Source: Acidobacteriota bacterium
GTDB lineage: Bacteria; Acidobacteriota; Terriglobia; Acidiferrales; UBA7541
Length of the DNA stretch: 64,000 nt
Assembly (NCBI GenBank): GCA_003223215.1
Contig: QHYH01000095.1
Coordinates: forward strand, 31,874 to 95,873
Direction: 5' to 3'
Below the pieces are notes generated by a model. It did no database searches. It was not told where the DNA came from and saw only the letters and a program-made list of their open reading frames with translations. Positions 35,735-44,821 of this stretch are shown here, in pieces. Numbering within the stretch: the stretch's first letter is position 1; every line of letters begins with the position of its first letter. A program made the position numbers and the translations under genes.

Positions 35735-37210
35735 TCATTTTGTGGGCGTCGTGGTGGCGGAAGCCGCTTCCGAAGAAAGTGACACGTTCTTAATGTTTGG
35801 TGGATTGTGGCTTGGGGGTGGCCCACCATGGAGGATCACCTGACCCAGACGGCAAAGGTTGATCGCGTCACCCAGAATGCGGAGGGCCTCCTGCGGCGCG
35901 TGGAAGCCCATGGAATTCTCCGACATAACAAAGTCAATCATGAACTGGCCGTTTCGTTGGTACGCGCGGGCGGCAGCTAACTGCGCGTCAGGTGCTCCTT
36001 TGGCCTTTTGGGCTTTAATGTCATTGATCAAGTCAACCAGCGCATCGAGCGCGGTATTACGCAGGTCGAAGAAGCGGTCTTGAATGTCTTCCACCCTGGC
36101 CTTCAGTTCTTCTTCCGGGAAATGGTGGCAGGTCTGACATGAGCGATTGACTTTCAGGAGAGGGCTGTTGATCTGGTGATCGCTGATCTTCAACCCACCC
36201 TGCCGCATATAAGGCATATGACAGTCAGCGCACGCCACGCCAGAACGTGCGTGAACACCTTGATTCCACATTTCAAATTCGGGATGCCGTGCTTTGATCA
36301 GCTCTGCGCCGCTGTCTGGATGTTCCCATTCTTTGATTTTCCCGTCGTCTTCGACGGCGATGACGTCTTCCACCTTCAGGCCCTTTGCCCAGGGATAGGT
36401 TAGTCGCTTATTCGACGGTTGGAAGTAATAGGTGACGTGACACTGTCCGCAGACATAGGAGCGCATCTCCTGACGGGTAGCCATTGTTTTTACATCATAG
36501 TTCAGCACACCCTGTGATGCCTTCAGTGCCCGAATGCCTTCGATGAACGCTGGACGTGTGATACGCAGTTGCATGGTCTGAGGATCATGGCAGTCGATGC
36601 AGGCCACCGGATGTTTCACATACTGCCGAATCTGAGCGTATGTCATGTGTGTGTTGCTGATGACGTTGAATCCCTTCATCAGGTCGCCGTCGCCTAGCTT
36701 CAGAAACGTTGTAACCAAGGAGGCGTGGCAGTTGATGCACATTGCCGGCGGGTTGAACTTCTGTCGCTCGGTGAAGGTCTGATCTTCGAGCATGTAGGCG
36801 TGCCCGCGACGCTCTCGGTAGTCTGCCGAAAACGCGTAGCCCGCCCAGATGGTCTTGAGCCGCGGATCTTCCTCTAACTTTGACCGTGCCACCACCGAGC
36901 GGGGATCGGCCTCGGTGGGCGAATGCGGCATGGCTTCGCTGCCACCGTACTTAGTGCGCTGCATATCGACCGTCCGTTTGTAGAGATCATATTGGAATGG
37001 AAAGTTTTTGGCCCACACCGCAGGATCGTCGATGGTGTCATTCAGATCGACCACTTCGTAGAACGGATTCTTCGCTTCCTGTTTGCGTTCGAAGATATTT
37101 ATGAGCAGTGCGGTGACCGCCAGCGTGGCCACGGCCGCCAGGGCAATGACGATGATTAGAAGCTTGCGCGAACGGCGAGGTTCGACATCAAGTGTAGGTG
37201 TGTTCATCAT
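35735..37210 (-). CDS. nrfA: Pentahaem cytochrome c nitrite reductase, ammonia-forming (NrfA)
   Basis: 491 residues from the ATG at 37210 (or the next, 37207; GGAGGG is adjacent and suits 37207 better). N-terminal anchor (LLIIVIALAAVATLAVTALL), then five haem-attachment motifs: CINCH, CIDCH, CGQCH, CADCH, CQTCH. NrfA reduces nitrite to ammonium with six electrons at a periplasmic haem. In most NrfA the first motif is CxxCK (Lys ligand); here it is CxxCH, as in a minority of family members. CGQCHVTYYF and GVACADCHMPY are typical NrfA blocks. The C-terminus is Pro/Ser/Thr-rich. Downstream of nrfH but with a transposon remnant between them. Confidence 0.9.
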   Translation of the reverse strand: MMNTPTLDVEPRRSRKLLIIVIALAAVATLAVTALLINIFERKQEAKNPFYEVVDLNDTIDDPAVWAKNFPFQYDLYKRTVDMQRTKYGGSEAMPHSPTEADPRSVVARSKLEEDPRLKTIWAGYAFSADYRERRGHAYMLEDQTFTERQKFNPPAMCINCHASLVTTFLKLGDGDLMKGFNVISNTHMTYAQIRQYVKHPVACIDCHDPQTMQLRITRPAFIEGIRALKASQGVLNYDVKTMATRQEMRSYVCGQCHVTYYFQPSNKRLTYPWAKGLKVEDVIAVEDDGKIKEWEHPDSGAELIKARHPEFEMWNQGVHARSGVACADCHMPYMRQGGLKISDHQINSPLLKVNRSCQTCHHFPEEELKARVEDIQDRFFDLRNTALDALVDLINDIKAQKAKGAPDAQLAAARAYQRNGQFMIDFVMSENSMGFHAPQEALRILGDAINLCRLGQVILHGGPPPSHNPPNIKNVSLSSEAASATTTPTK

Positions 37211-37257
37211 CCCTCCGGTCCTAAGAGTGTCAGTTCTCGGGCGGGCTACAACCAGAG

Positions 37258-37430
37258 CCGCAGAGCCCCTGCCTTGAGGCATGGGGATATAAGGCTCCCG
37301 TTGACAAGGCAAAGCGCGCGCCGGTGAAGCAGGAAACATCGTTGGAGACGAGGAAGCAATTGCTTGTAACTCCAAAGAATCCCCCGCCGTTTAGGCGTGG
37401 GGAGTCTCAAGAATGTCCCACCGAGCTGTG
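37258..37430 (+). mobile_element. IS200/IS605-derived palindromic element with TnpB tail (PATE-like), between nrfH and nrfA
   Basis: Left hairpin: CCCC-TGCC-TTGA-GGCA-T-GGGG (37266-37286). Right hairpin: CCCC-GCC-GTTTA-GGC-GT-GGGG (37382-37402), then GTCTCAAG, the usual IS605-type right end. Between them the plus strand (frame starting 37270) encodes a typical C-terminal tail of TnpB: PVKQETSLETRKQLLVTPKN followed by PPPFRRGES. There is no transposase. It lies against the nrfH 3' end and supplies its TGA stop (37407-37409 complement). The retained TnpB-tail-plus-right-end is where ωRNA is encoded in such elements. Confidence 0.65.
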
Positions 37431-37862
37431 ACAGCGAATGCATTGGAGACCTGCGGCGCCGCCGTGCACGGGATTTCCCGCAATCTCTGCGGTGATGTTT
37501 TCGTGGCAGCGCCGGCAAGCCCCTTCGGTTACTTTCCGGTTGAATTTCGTAATCTCAATCACGTCTGGGTAATGGCCAGTCGTGAAATAAAGTGAATGCC
37601 AGAAGCCGTCATTCGCCTTCACGGCGTATTTCCCGATGATGTTGTGAGGGGTATGACAGTCATTGCAGGTCGCTGCGGAGTGATGACTCGACTTCATCCA
37701 CCCGTCGTATTGCGACTGCATGACGTGACAATTGGTGCAAGCTTGAGGATCGTTTGTCAGATACGCGTATCCCTTGGCGTAGGCAAATGTGTATGCACCG
37801 AGGCCAACCGCCACTCCTAACAGCAGCGCGGCGAGGATCATCAAAGAAGAAGCAAAGCGCAT
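37407..37862 (-). CDS. nrfH: Tetrahaem cytochrome c, NrfH-type quinol dehydrogenase
   Basis: 151 residues from the ATG at 37862 (a GTG two codons earlier is possible). One N-terminal membrane helix (SLMILAALLLGVAVGLGAYT), then four haem motifs: CTNCHVMQ, CNDCHTPH, CRRCHENI, CIRCHSSVGHS. NrfH anchors NrfA and passes electrons from menaquinol. Gene order nrfH-nrfA is normal; the ~200-base gap with a mobile element is not. The C-terminus is very short after the last haem, and the stop is formed by element DNA, so a few residues may have been replaced. Confidence 0.9.
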   Translation of the reverse strand: MRFASSLMILAALLLGVAVGLGAYTFAYAKGYAYLTNDPQACTNCHVMQSQYDGWMKSSHHSAATCNDCHTPHNIIGKYAVKANDGFWHSLYFTTGHYPDVIEITKFNRKVTEGACRRCHENITAEIAGNPVHGGAAGLQCIRCHSSVGHS

Positions 37863-38497
37863 CGTCACACCCGGCTCGCCTTCATACGGAGGTCAAACGG
37901 ACACAAGGTGCTTGCAGCACATTCCCACACTGCAATTTCAATGACGCAACATCTTGGAGCAACAGCACTCCTCGAACGACTGGTAAAACTATCAGTAGCT
38001 CCGTGATCGCTTCCGAAAAACCGGTCTTTGCCGCGAACGCCAAATCTAGAAGCTATTGAAATGGAAGCGACGCGCCTGCTGCCTGACATCGACATGCCGC
38101 TGCGGTCGCTCGCTGGCCTTCTCTGGACTCCGAGGTGCGAACCGGGCAGCCACGAGCGGAAGACGAGAACATTAAACTGGCACCGAGCAAGAATTTGTTG
38201 GAGCGCCGAGTGCGGATGGAAGGGTGGCGACAGGGGCCGGCTTGACTGAACGGAAAAAATGGAAAAATCACCGCGAAAGCACAAACTCTTGATAGGAATC
38301 GGCCTTCTCATGGTTAACGGGATGCTATGCCACCGGTGTACTGTGGGAGGGAGCCGAGAAACCGATGTAGAATCTGCATGACAGTCCTTTCCGGGAGTGG
38401 TTGAGGCTCCCGTGAGTTAGAGGAGGAGGGGCCGGCTGCTTCGCTCAAAACAAACCAACTGGGGTCTCCGCACCGGTGGCCATCCTATCCTGCTACT
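37863..38497 (+). other. Intergenic region upstream of nrfH, no gene seen
   Basis: About 630 bases between the divergent nrfH and the gene at 38498. Short open frames have no recognisable domain or ribosome site. It must hold the nrfHA promoter; I could not pick a convincing -35/-10 or Fnr-type site. Confidence 0.35.
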
Positions 38498-38920
38498 GTG
38501 ACCACTGAACCCCAGCTCCGCGAAAAGTTGCGCAAGATTACCGCGCTGTTCGAGAGTGCCGCGACCGCAGGCGAGCGCCAGGCTGCGGCGGCCGCAATCG
38601 AGCGGATCCGGAAGGGGCTCGACGCCGCGCTCAAAACACAACCCTTGCCGGAGACGAGGTTTTCCCTAGTGGACCAATGGCAGAGACGCCTCTTTCTAGC
38701 GCTTTGCCGGAGACACGGGCTAGAACCTTATCGCTATAAGGGCCAGCGTTACACGACCGTCGTGGTGCGTGCGCCGCGGGCGTTTGTAGAGAGGACGCTT
38801 TGGCCGGAATACCTGGCCTTGCAGAAGGCCTTGCACTCCTATCTCGACGAAGCCACAGAACGGATTATTCGGGAAGAGGTCTGCAAGGACGCGGATGAAG
38901 CGGCAGAACGGGCGGGATAA
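38498..38920 (+). CDS. Conserved hypothetical protein, DUF2786-like
   Basis: 140 residues, GTG start. An N-terminal helical repeat (LREKLRKITALFESAATAGE, RQAAAAAIERIRKGL) resembles the DUF2786 helix pair; the C-terminal half (LEPYRYKGQRYTTVVVRAPR, then LWPEYLALQKALHSYLDEAT) is conserved among similar acidobacterial and proteobacterial proteins as I recall. Strongly charged, no signal. Function unknown. Single gene. Confidence 0.65.
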   Translation: MTTEPQLREKLRKITALFESAATAGERQAAAAAIERIRKGLDAALKTQPLPETRFSLVDQWQRRLFLALCRRHGLEPYRYKGQRYTTVVVRAPRAFVERTLWPEYLALQKALHSYLDEATERIIREEVCKDADEAAERAG

Positions 38921-39135
38921 AGATAGAAGCTGGCAGGCCAAGGCGATCCCGGGAGTCAAATTGAACCACGTCCAAGTTCCCGAGACCTCACCGTCCAAGC
39001 TAAATCTCATGCGGCCCAGGCTTGTGCCCATAAGCAGGCTCATTGCTTCAACTATGCTGGCCAGTTCGTGACGAGCATGTTTGCCTTTGCGCCTTGGTCG
39101 CCAACTGTATCTAGCAGGAATTTCTGTCCGGCAGC
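38921..39135 (+). other. Short gap, no gene
   Basis: Convergent ends: the hypothetical gene ends at 38920 and the glycosyltransferase stop is at 39136. No clear terminator hairpin was recognised. Confidence 0.3.
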
Positions 39136-40755
39136 CTATCCGAGCCACGTCAACTTTGCCCATATATCTGGCAGTTTTTTCCTAGGTTTCCTGCACAGAT
39201 ATATGGTCAAATTCGCTTCTTCGGGAATTGCGTATTGGCTTGTCACTCTCATTGCCGGATTGACCTCGTCGAAGATCTCTCGCAACTGTTCTTCGGAGAA
39301 ACCAATCGCGATCACCACATCGCCGCTGTAGCCTCCCGGACCCCAGAGTGCGTATTGATTGTGTCCGCTGAGTGCCGTTGGTAAACCCTGTGCTGGCCCC
39401 CAATAGTCTATTGCCGCCGCTTCACCGTAGTTGTAGGCAAGCACCGCGCATTTTTCGCGATCCTGAACCGGCAAAGCGTTAAATACCTGGGCGAGTGCAT
39501 GAACTTGCTCAGGCCAGCCGTACATATCCGCGAAAAACTGCGGCAGGTCCCCAAGCGGCACGTTTTCCACATGAACTGCCTGGACATTCCAGAAACGACA
39601 ATACTTCACCGCGTATGCCACGGGCAGAATTGGCATTGCCAGTGGAGCAGCAATCAACCCACCGATAATCAAAGGCGTAACCGTCGCCGGCTTCACCCAC
39701 ATTCCCGTGCGCGGAAGGACTCGCGTTTCGATCCACACCGCACCAGCCGCGAAGAGCATGAGATAAGCCGGCGCCAGGTAGTAGCTCTTCCCGTGCAGTG
39801 CAATCAATTCTGCAAGCACGATCAAATAGGCAAGGCCGAGTGCGGCGTACTTTTTTCCGGCGGCGTCGAAGAGCAGGTAGCAAAGTCCGGCCAGCCAGAT
39901 CGGAGTGGCCAAGGGATGCGTCAGTAGTGATTGTTGCCAGACATACTCCCAGGGAGTCACGTGGCTATATTTTGTCCCGATCACTGCACGGAGCAAGGCG
40001 ATGGTCGGCCAGCCATGCCGTATTTCCCAAAGCAGATTCGGCATGAATATCAGGAGCGCGAGCGCCCCGGCTAGCCACACCCACCTCTTCGCAAACTCTC
40101 GCCGCGCTGCCGTCAGGCACAACCCGGCAAATACACCTGAGCCGAAAAACAGCATCGAGTGCTTGTTTAAAGTCCCAAGCCCTGCAACGACTCCGAACAG
40201 AAGCCACAGTCTTTCATCTCCACCATTCAGAATCCGCAACAGTATCGCCGCGCATGCCATCCAGAACAGTGGCTCAAAGGAATTCATCGAAAGAAAACTG
40301 TCGAACGTCAGATAGATAGGCGCGACCAGTGTAGTCAGGGCCGCGAGCAGCTGGGCAAAACGTCCTCCGCTAAGCTCTCGCGCCATCCACCCGGACAAAT
40401 ACACCTTCGCCGCCGCTGCGAGTGCTGGGAAGAACCGAAGCGCAAAGAGCGAGTCTCCTAATGTTGCACGGCTCAGTCGTGCAATCAGGGCAACAAGCGG
40501 AGCATGATCAATATATCCCCACGCCAGATGCTCACCACATGCCGCGTAATACAGCTCGTCGCGAAAATAGCCGTATCTTCCACTGAAAGCAAAGTGACAG
40601 AGCCCGGCGATTACCGCCAGAGAGTAGACCCATCCGCCGAGCGATAGCTGGCGAGAGCATTCATGCTGTCGCTCGGGGGATAAGTCCGCCGTCATGGGGC
40701 GACCCTGGATTCCTTCAGACAAAGTGCCCCCACCTGCGGCGTTCTTTTTTTTCAC
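39136..40755 (-). CDS. GT39/PMT_2-type membrane glycosyltransferase (ArnT-like)
   Basis: 539 residues, about eleven transmembrane helices. The first external loop carries the DE pair of the GT-C fold (GYFRDELYYAACGEHLAWGY, followed by DHAPLVAL), then VAPIYLTFDSFLSMNSFEP and TLNKHSMLFF. The C-terminal ~130 residues form a soluble domain (FFADMYGWPEQVHAL, REKCAVLAYNYGEAAAIDYW). GT39/PMT_2 enzymes transfer sugars from polyprenyl-phosphate to proteins, lipid A or glycans; the acceptor is unknown. No undecaprenyl-sugar synthase gene nearby. The first ~40 residues are polar and the true start may be the Met at residue 21. Confidence 0.85.
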   Translation of the reverse strand: MKKKNAAGGGTLSEGIQGRPMTADLSPERQHECSRQLSLGGWVYSLAVIAGLCHFAFSGRYGYFRDELYYAACGEHLAWGYIDHAPLVALIARLSRATLGDSLFALRFFPALAAAAKVYLSGWMARELSGGRFAQLLAALTTLVAPIYLTFDSFLSMNSFEPLFWMACAAILLRILNGGDERLWLLFGVVAGLGTLNKHSMLFFGSGVFAGLCLTAARREFAKRWVWLAGALALLIFMPNLLWEIRHGWPTIALLRAVIGTKYSHVTPWEYVWQQSLLTHPLATPIWLAGLCYLLFDAAGKKYAALGLAYLIVLAELIALHGKSYYLAPAYLMLFAAGAVWIETRVLPRTGMWVKPATVTPLIIGGLIAAPLAMPILPVAYAVKYCRFWNVQAVHVENVPLGDLPQFFADMYGWPEQVHALAQVFNALPVQDREKCAVLAYNYGEAAAIDYWGPAQGLPTALSGHNQYALWGPGGYSGDVVIAIGFSEEQLREIFDEVNPAMRVTSQYAIPEEANLTIYLCRKPRKKLPDIWAKLTWLG

Positions 40756-41084
40756 GGAGAGCCGCCGCTAACTCTCGCAAGCAAAGAAGATTCTTTGGAG
40801 AGAGCTTCAAGGTCCGGATTCTAACAGAACCAAACCTGCGGTTGATAAAGCCAGCTATTGCGAACTATTGCCAGGCAGCTGGCACACGCCGGCATTACCG
40901 GAAACATGGGTACTATTATAGAAGGAACTTCTCCTGTTAGAGATTTATCGGGCTTGTTCAGTGGAAAAGGCGAGCGACCCTTGCTTTGAATCGGTCCCAG
41001 GCGTTGCGAAACAGGTAGTTAGCTTCGACGTGCCCGCATTTTGGACTATGAGGTAATCGCGCTGGTGTAACTCGCCTAAGGTGC
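40756..41084 (-). other. Gap of ~330 bases, no gene seen
   Basis: The minus strand at about 40958-41050 remains open (EANYLFRNAWDRFKARVARL) but has no start or family. The region near 40915 is AT-rich (TACTATTATAG) and could hold the glycosyltransferase promoter. Confidence 0.3.
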
Positions 41085-42569
41085 TCAGGCGCGCAATGCC
41101 TCTCCTGCCGCCCGCAGATTCGCCAAACGCATCTCAGAATATTTGCGAGAGAGAATAACTCCGTCCGCGCCTGCGCCAAGGGCCGCTCGAACGGCCTCGC
41201 GGACGTCCTGGGGTTCGGTTTTCTTTTCGTCCTTGCCAGTCGGGATGTCAATGTCGATCCCGGGCCAAATTTTCGGCGTACTCAGAGCCTTTGCCGCAGG
41301 CGAAGGGGAGGATACACCGGCAACAGCGCGCCGGGTTTCGCGTTCCACATAGTCGGCAGAAAGTCCCTTGCGGGGAAGGTCCGTGAGAGTGGCCTCTCTG
41401 TAGTTTTGCATTTTGTAGGTAAGGTCCAGCACTGCCTCCGGAGGGAAGTCGCCAAAGATTGTGCGGCTGACGCTGTCCACAAAGGAAACAAGCCGAGGTC
41501 CGCCGCAATTGTTATACATCACGACTTTTAGGAAGTCAGAATACTGGCGAAACTCAGCGTAGTCCTGCTCCGCGCGATAAAACGGACTGAACGAATTGTT
41601 GTGCCAAATGTGCCAGCCCACGCGGATATCGGGGCGAATCGATTTGGAAAGCTGGTAGATGTTCGCATAGGTGCTCTTCTGGCCGTCATTCCACAGCTTT
41701 TCCCAAGCGAGTATTTCCGGGTATTTCACCAGCAGCCGCCAGAAGGAGACGAAGGAGCCATCCGTCGGACGATTCGCCGTCCTGCTGTCGCGGACAAGCG
41801 CAGCGAGTCTGGTGTAGCCTTCGACGGCTCGCTGTACCTCGATGCCGCGGGCCTTTGCCTCACGCTTGCAGAAATCACAGAAGCAGGTGACTTCAAGGGG
41901 ATTCGCTCGTCCGCCGCCATGCGCCGCGCCGATAGCATGGCCGAACGGGCCCTGGCGCTCGCTTCCCCACATAACCCCGTCAACGGGATAACTGCGCAAA
42001 TAATCTTCGGTGAGAGCCTGCCAAAACCCCTGCACTTCGGGATTATGAAAGCAAAGCGTGCCGGCTTTTTTGCCGGACAGCGTGACCTCTTGCAACGGCT
42101 CAATCCCTTCGAGGTCGCCGCGAAAAACATCTTCATACCAGCAGAAAACTTTCATGCGTCGCGACTGTGCCTGCGGTAGAACGCTCGCGAGCACGTCGAA
42201 ACCCGGATGGTCAGGGGCCGCAATCTTTTTCAGAGAAGTATGCTGGTAATAGTTCCCGTGGGTGCTGGCAAAATTGCCGCCGTGAAATGCGGCATCATAT
42301 TCCTGCTTGCCATGATCCGGTAACGGCTGGCCGGGAACCTGGCGGCCGGCAATGCCGCGCCCATAGCTAAAGGTCGCGATAAACAGCGCGTTGATGTTCG
42401 CATCGCGCTGAAAGCGGTCCAAAACTGACTCGACACCTTCGTCCACAAAGGATACCGCTCCCACCTGAATGCCAATCGTCCGTCCGGTCGTGGGCGTCTG
42501 GGGAACGCCTGAAGCCACACTAGCAACCGCTATCAATTTCGCGAATTCTCGCCTAGAGAGTTCACTCAT
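41085..42569 (-). CDS. Tat-exported putative glycoside-hydrolase-like protein
   Basis: 494 residues from the ATG at 42569 (MSELSRREFAKLIAVASVAS), a twin-arginine signal with SRREF. The mature part looks like a TIM barrel: NINALFIATFSYGRGI, RMKVFCWYEDVFRGDLEGI, SYPVDGVMWGSERQGPFGHA, ECFCDFCKR-like CFCDFCKREAKARGIEV, DIRVGWHIWHNNSFSPFYR, VVMYNNCGG, GADGVILSRKYSEM. Acidic residues at WGSE and YED could be catalytic. Similar Tat-exported proteins in Acidobacteria and Verrucomicrobia are annotated as hypothetical or glycosidase-like. No sugar locus next to it. Confidence 0.65.
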   Translation of the reverse strand: MSELSRREFAKLIAVASVASGVPQTPTTGRTIGIQVGAVSFVDEGVESVLDRFQRDANINALFIATFSYGRGIAGRQVPGQPLPDHGKQEYDAAFHGGNFASTHGNYYQHTSLKKIAAPDHPGFDVLASVLPQAQSRRMKVFCWYEDVFRGDLEGIEPLQEVTLSGKKAGTLCFHNPEVQGFWQALTEDYLRSYPVDGVMWGSERQGPFGHAIGAAHGGGRANPLEVTCFCDFCKREAKARGIEVQRAVEGYTRLAALVRDSRTANRPTDGSFVSFWRLLVKYPEILAWEKLWNDGQKSTYANIYQLSKSIRPDIRVGWHIWHNNSFSPFYRAEQDYAEFRQYSDFLKVVMYNNCGGPRLVSFVDSVSRTIFGDFPPEAVLDLTYKMQNYREATLTDLPRKGLSADYVERETRRAVAGVSSPSPAAKALSTPKIWPGIDIDIPTGKDEKKTEPQDVREAVRAALGAGADGVILSRKYSEMRLANLRAAGEALRA

Positions 42570-42815
42570 CGAGTCAAAACGCTCATCCACTGGCGGCAAC
42601 GCCGTTGCGTGGGGTCACGCAAGCGGAAAGAGTCTACATCACAAGCGTGAGAGCGGGAAATCGGGCATAAGAAAAGGACATGTTCCCCTGTGGCCACTCG
42701 GGGCAATCTCGGGTTTATACTACCAGACCGACAATTTCGCGAACTTTCTCGCAGCCGCACGCCCATCGAGGGTTTGATTGAACGGATTAGATTTTTGGTG
42801 AATTCAGTCATCCGC
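42570..42815 (-). other. Short intergenic region
   Basis: The lipoprotein gene ends at 42816 and the Tat protein begins at 42569, same direction, about 245 bases apart, so a promoter is likely here. Nothing specific was recognised. Confidence 0.3.
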
Positions 42816-44348
42816 TCACGGTTGCCGCACCAATGGTCCAGCGATAACACGATCCGTATCCACACCCACGAGAAACAACGTGTTCTGATTGACCACGTAG
42901 GTCGTGAAGTGGAATGTTGCTGCCGGATTGGTCTGCAGGTTGGCGGTGAAGTCGTTGGCTTGTGTACCATCACCGCCGAGCGACAGGTTCCCATTCAGGA
43001 GAACATTGAAGAACTGTCTGCCGGTCGAAAATTGGTTAAAGTCCGTCATCCCAGTTAAACCGCCAGAGGAGCTCAAGGAAGCCTGACCAACATAGTCCTC
43101 CTCGGCACTGCCGGCACCATTCCATCCAAGCACATAATCCCCAGCCAGCGCGGTCGAGGAGATTGGAGTGGTGGTTTGCGCCGAGAATGTGCCGTCGCTG
43201 ATGATAGCCGAATCGATTTCCTGAAATACGGCTTGCGAAGAGGAGATCAGATAGAAGACAAAGGAGAAGGTTCCCGACTTCGTGTCCGTCCAGGTCACCG
43301 AGCCGCCGCCGAATTGATTGTCGTCGACGGTGTACATGCCAGTCACAGTCCCGTTCGGCAGCAGTGTGATGGTACCGCTGTTGTTTTCGTCCAAGACAAC
43401 ACTGGACAGGCTGCCCGCGCCGTCCGCGGTGAATCGTCCAGCCGTGGAGATCGCGCCGCTAGGGCTCGAGCCGCCAATCAAAAATGCAAAGCCGCCAGTG
43501 ATTGACGCGGCGGTGAATGCGATGTTCTGCTGCGCGAAGGCGTCACCCACGAGCGCGGAGGGAAAGCCGATGCCATTGAATTTCAGCCTGCTGGCATCCA
43601 CAACATAAAAGGCGAACGACTGCCCGGCAATGTTCGCCGTGCCGCGTCCAAAGGTCGTGCCAGCTCCGTTCGTGTCGAGTTGACAGAATGCGCCTCCGGG
43701 AAAGAGCTGCTGGCCGGACGGTGTTCCTCCAATGTTGGAATCGAACAAGCCATTGGTGACCCCGCCGCGCCCATCACTGTCGAACCGACCCACGTAAGAA
43801 GCGGGGCTCACTGTCGACCCGTTGACGTCCACGCCAAGGAAATCGAACACGTAACCGCCGGCGATGGCGGCATTCAAAAAGGCCGCAGGGTTCTGTCGCT
43901 GAAACGAACCGCTGGCGGTTACGTTTACGTCCGTCTGTGCGACCAAGCCCGATGTTGTGGAAGAAAGCACGATGCTGTAGTTGGTCGTGCCGGTACTATT
44001 AGTGAGCTGCAACGTGCCGCGGCCATCGCCGTCGATGGAATATTTGCCTCCGGTGAACTGTAATGTCGCTGTTCCCGTGCACACATTGATGTCTTCCAAA
44101 CCGGTGGTGATGTTGCCATGGCCGTCGGCTGTGAAGCTGCCGGCACGCGTGAACAGGCTGCCAACGCCGGCACACAGCTCGCTACCAGTCATGGAAAAGG
44201 CATACTGACCCGCCAGACTCGCGTTGGAGAACTTGGCGGGCGGAGGAGGAGGTGGTAGTGGCGCAGAACCCCCGCCGCATGCGGCGGCAAGGAACAACAG
44301 AGGGATGAGCGCGAGCAGGAGGTAAAGACGCTTTGCTTGGGTATTCAT
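42816..44348 (-). CDS. Repeat-built lipoprotein
   Basis: 510 residues. Lipoprotein signal LLLALIPLLFLAAACGGG (lipobox LAAAC, Cys about 24) and a Pro-rich linker. Four imperfect ~115-residue β-rich repeats follow, each opening with L/I-AGxYxF (LAGQYAFSMTG, IAGGYVFDFLG, ITGGFAFLIGG, LAGDYVLGWNG) and containing G-x-F-x-x-DG-x-G (GSFTADGHG, GRFDSDGRG, GRFTADGAG). Such repeats are frequent in Acidobacteriota surface lipoproteins. Its ATG overlaps the TGA of the preceding gene (ATGA, 44345-44348), so the two are translated together. Function unknown, probably outer-surface. Confidence 0.75.
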   Translation of the reverse strand: MNTQAKRLYLLLALIPLLFLAAACGGGSAPLPPPPPPAKFSNASLAGQYAFSMTGSELCAGVGSLFTRAGSFTADGHGNITTGLEDINVCTGTATLQFTGGKYSIDGDGRGTLQLTNSTGTTNYSIVLSSTTSGLVAQTDVNVTASGSFQRQNPAAFLNAAIAGGYVFDFLGVDVNGSTVSPASYVGRFDSDGRGGVTNGLFDSNIGGTPSGQQLFPGGAFCQLDTNGAGTTFGRGTANIAGQSFAFYVVDASRLKFNGIGFPSALVGDAFAQQNIAFTAASITGGFAFLIGGSSPSGAISTAGRFTADGAGSLSSVVLDENNSGTITLLPNGTVTGMYTVDDNQFGGGSVTWTDTKSGTFSFVFYLISSSQAVFQEIDSAIISDGTFSAQTTTPISSTALAGDYVLGWNGAGSAEEDYVGQASLSSSGGLTGMTDFNQFSTGRQFFNVLLNGNLSLGGDGTQANDFTANLQTNPAATFHFTTYVVNQNTLFLVGVDTDRVIAGPLVRQP

Positions 44349-44821
44349 CGAGGGGTCACCTTCTGCGAGGCTTGCGCGCGCTGCTTCTCTGATAAGCTGC
44401 GCGTCGCGCCCGTCGCGAGGAGGAATCCTTGGGTTGAACGTATGGCGATGGCCTGGCTGCCCTTCTGCGCTATGCGAGCCAGGAGGACGGGGCGTTTGTC
44501 TACGGAACTCATCGCGCCGACGAATCTGACCGAGTCGCCAGAAGCAAAAGAAAAATGGCTGTCGTGCAAGTAGGACGAAGGACCGAGATGTACGTCGACC
44601 GTCCCTGAGGAGGTTTGGACCTTCACGTGAGTTCCAATCGGGGGCAATGTGGAATTTTCCAAATATTCCAGCACGGTTCCTTGGACGACGACCTCGTGGT
44701 TCGCGTCATAGGCAGCCGCTCGAGGCGAAGCGCGTGAGACTCTCTCTTGCGCGTCCGCCGTGTTTGCTAAAGTCATCAACCCGGCAAGCGCAGCACATCC
44801 CATCATCATCTCGATCTTCAT
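44345..44821 (-). CDS. Small exported protein, OB-like
   Basis: 158 residues with a signal peptide (MMMGCAALAGLMTLANTADA). The mature part has a short β-barrel-like pattern: EVVVQGTVLEYLENST, THVKVQTSSGTVDVHLGPSS, SGDSVRFVGAMSSVDKRPVL and LARIAQKGSQAIAIRST, like OB-fold DNA/metal-binding or DUF5666-type proteins. Overlaps the lipoprotein start by four bases. Function unknown; may assist the lipoprotein. Confidence 0.65.
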   Translation of the reverse strand: MKIEMMMGCAALAGLMTLANTADAQERVSRASPRAAAYDANHEVVVQGTVLEYLENSTLPPIGTHVKVQTSSGTVDVHLGPSSYLHDSHFSFASGDSVRFVGAMSSVDKRPVLLARIAQKGSQAIAIRSTQGFLLATGATRSLSEKQRAQASQKVTPR

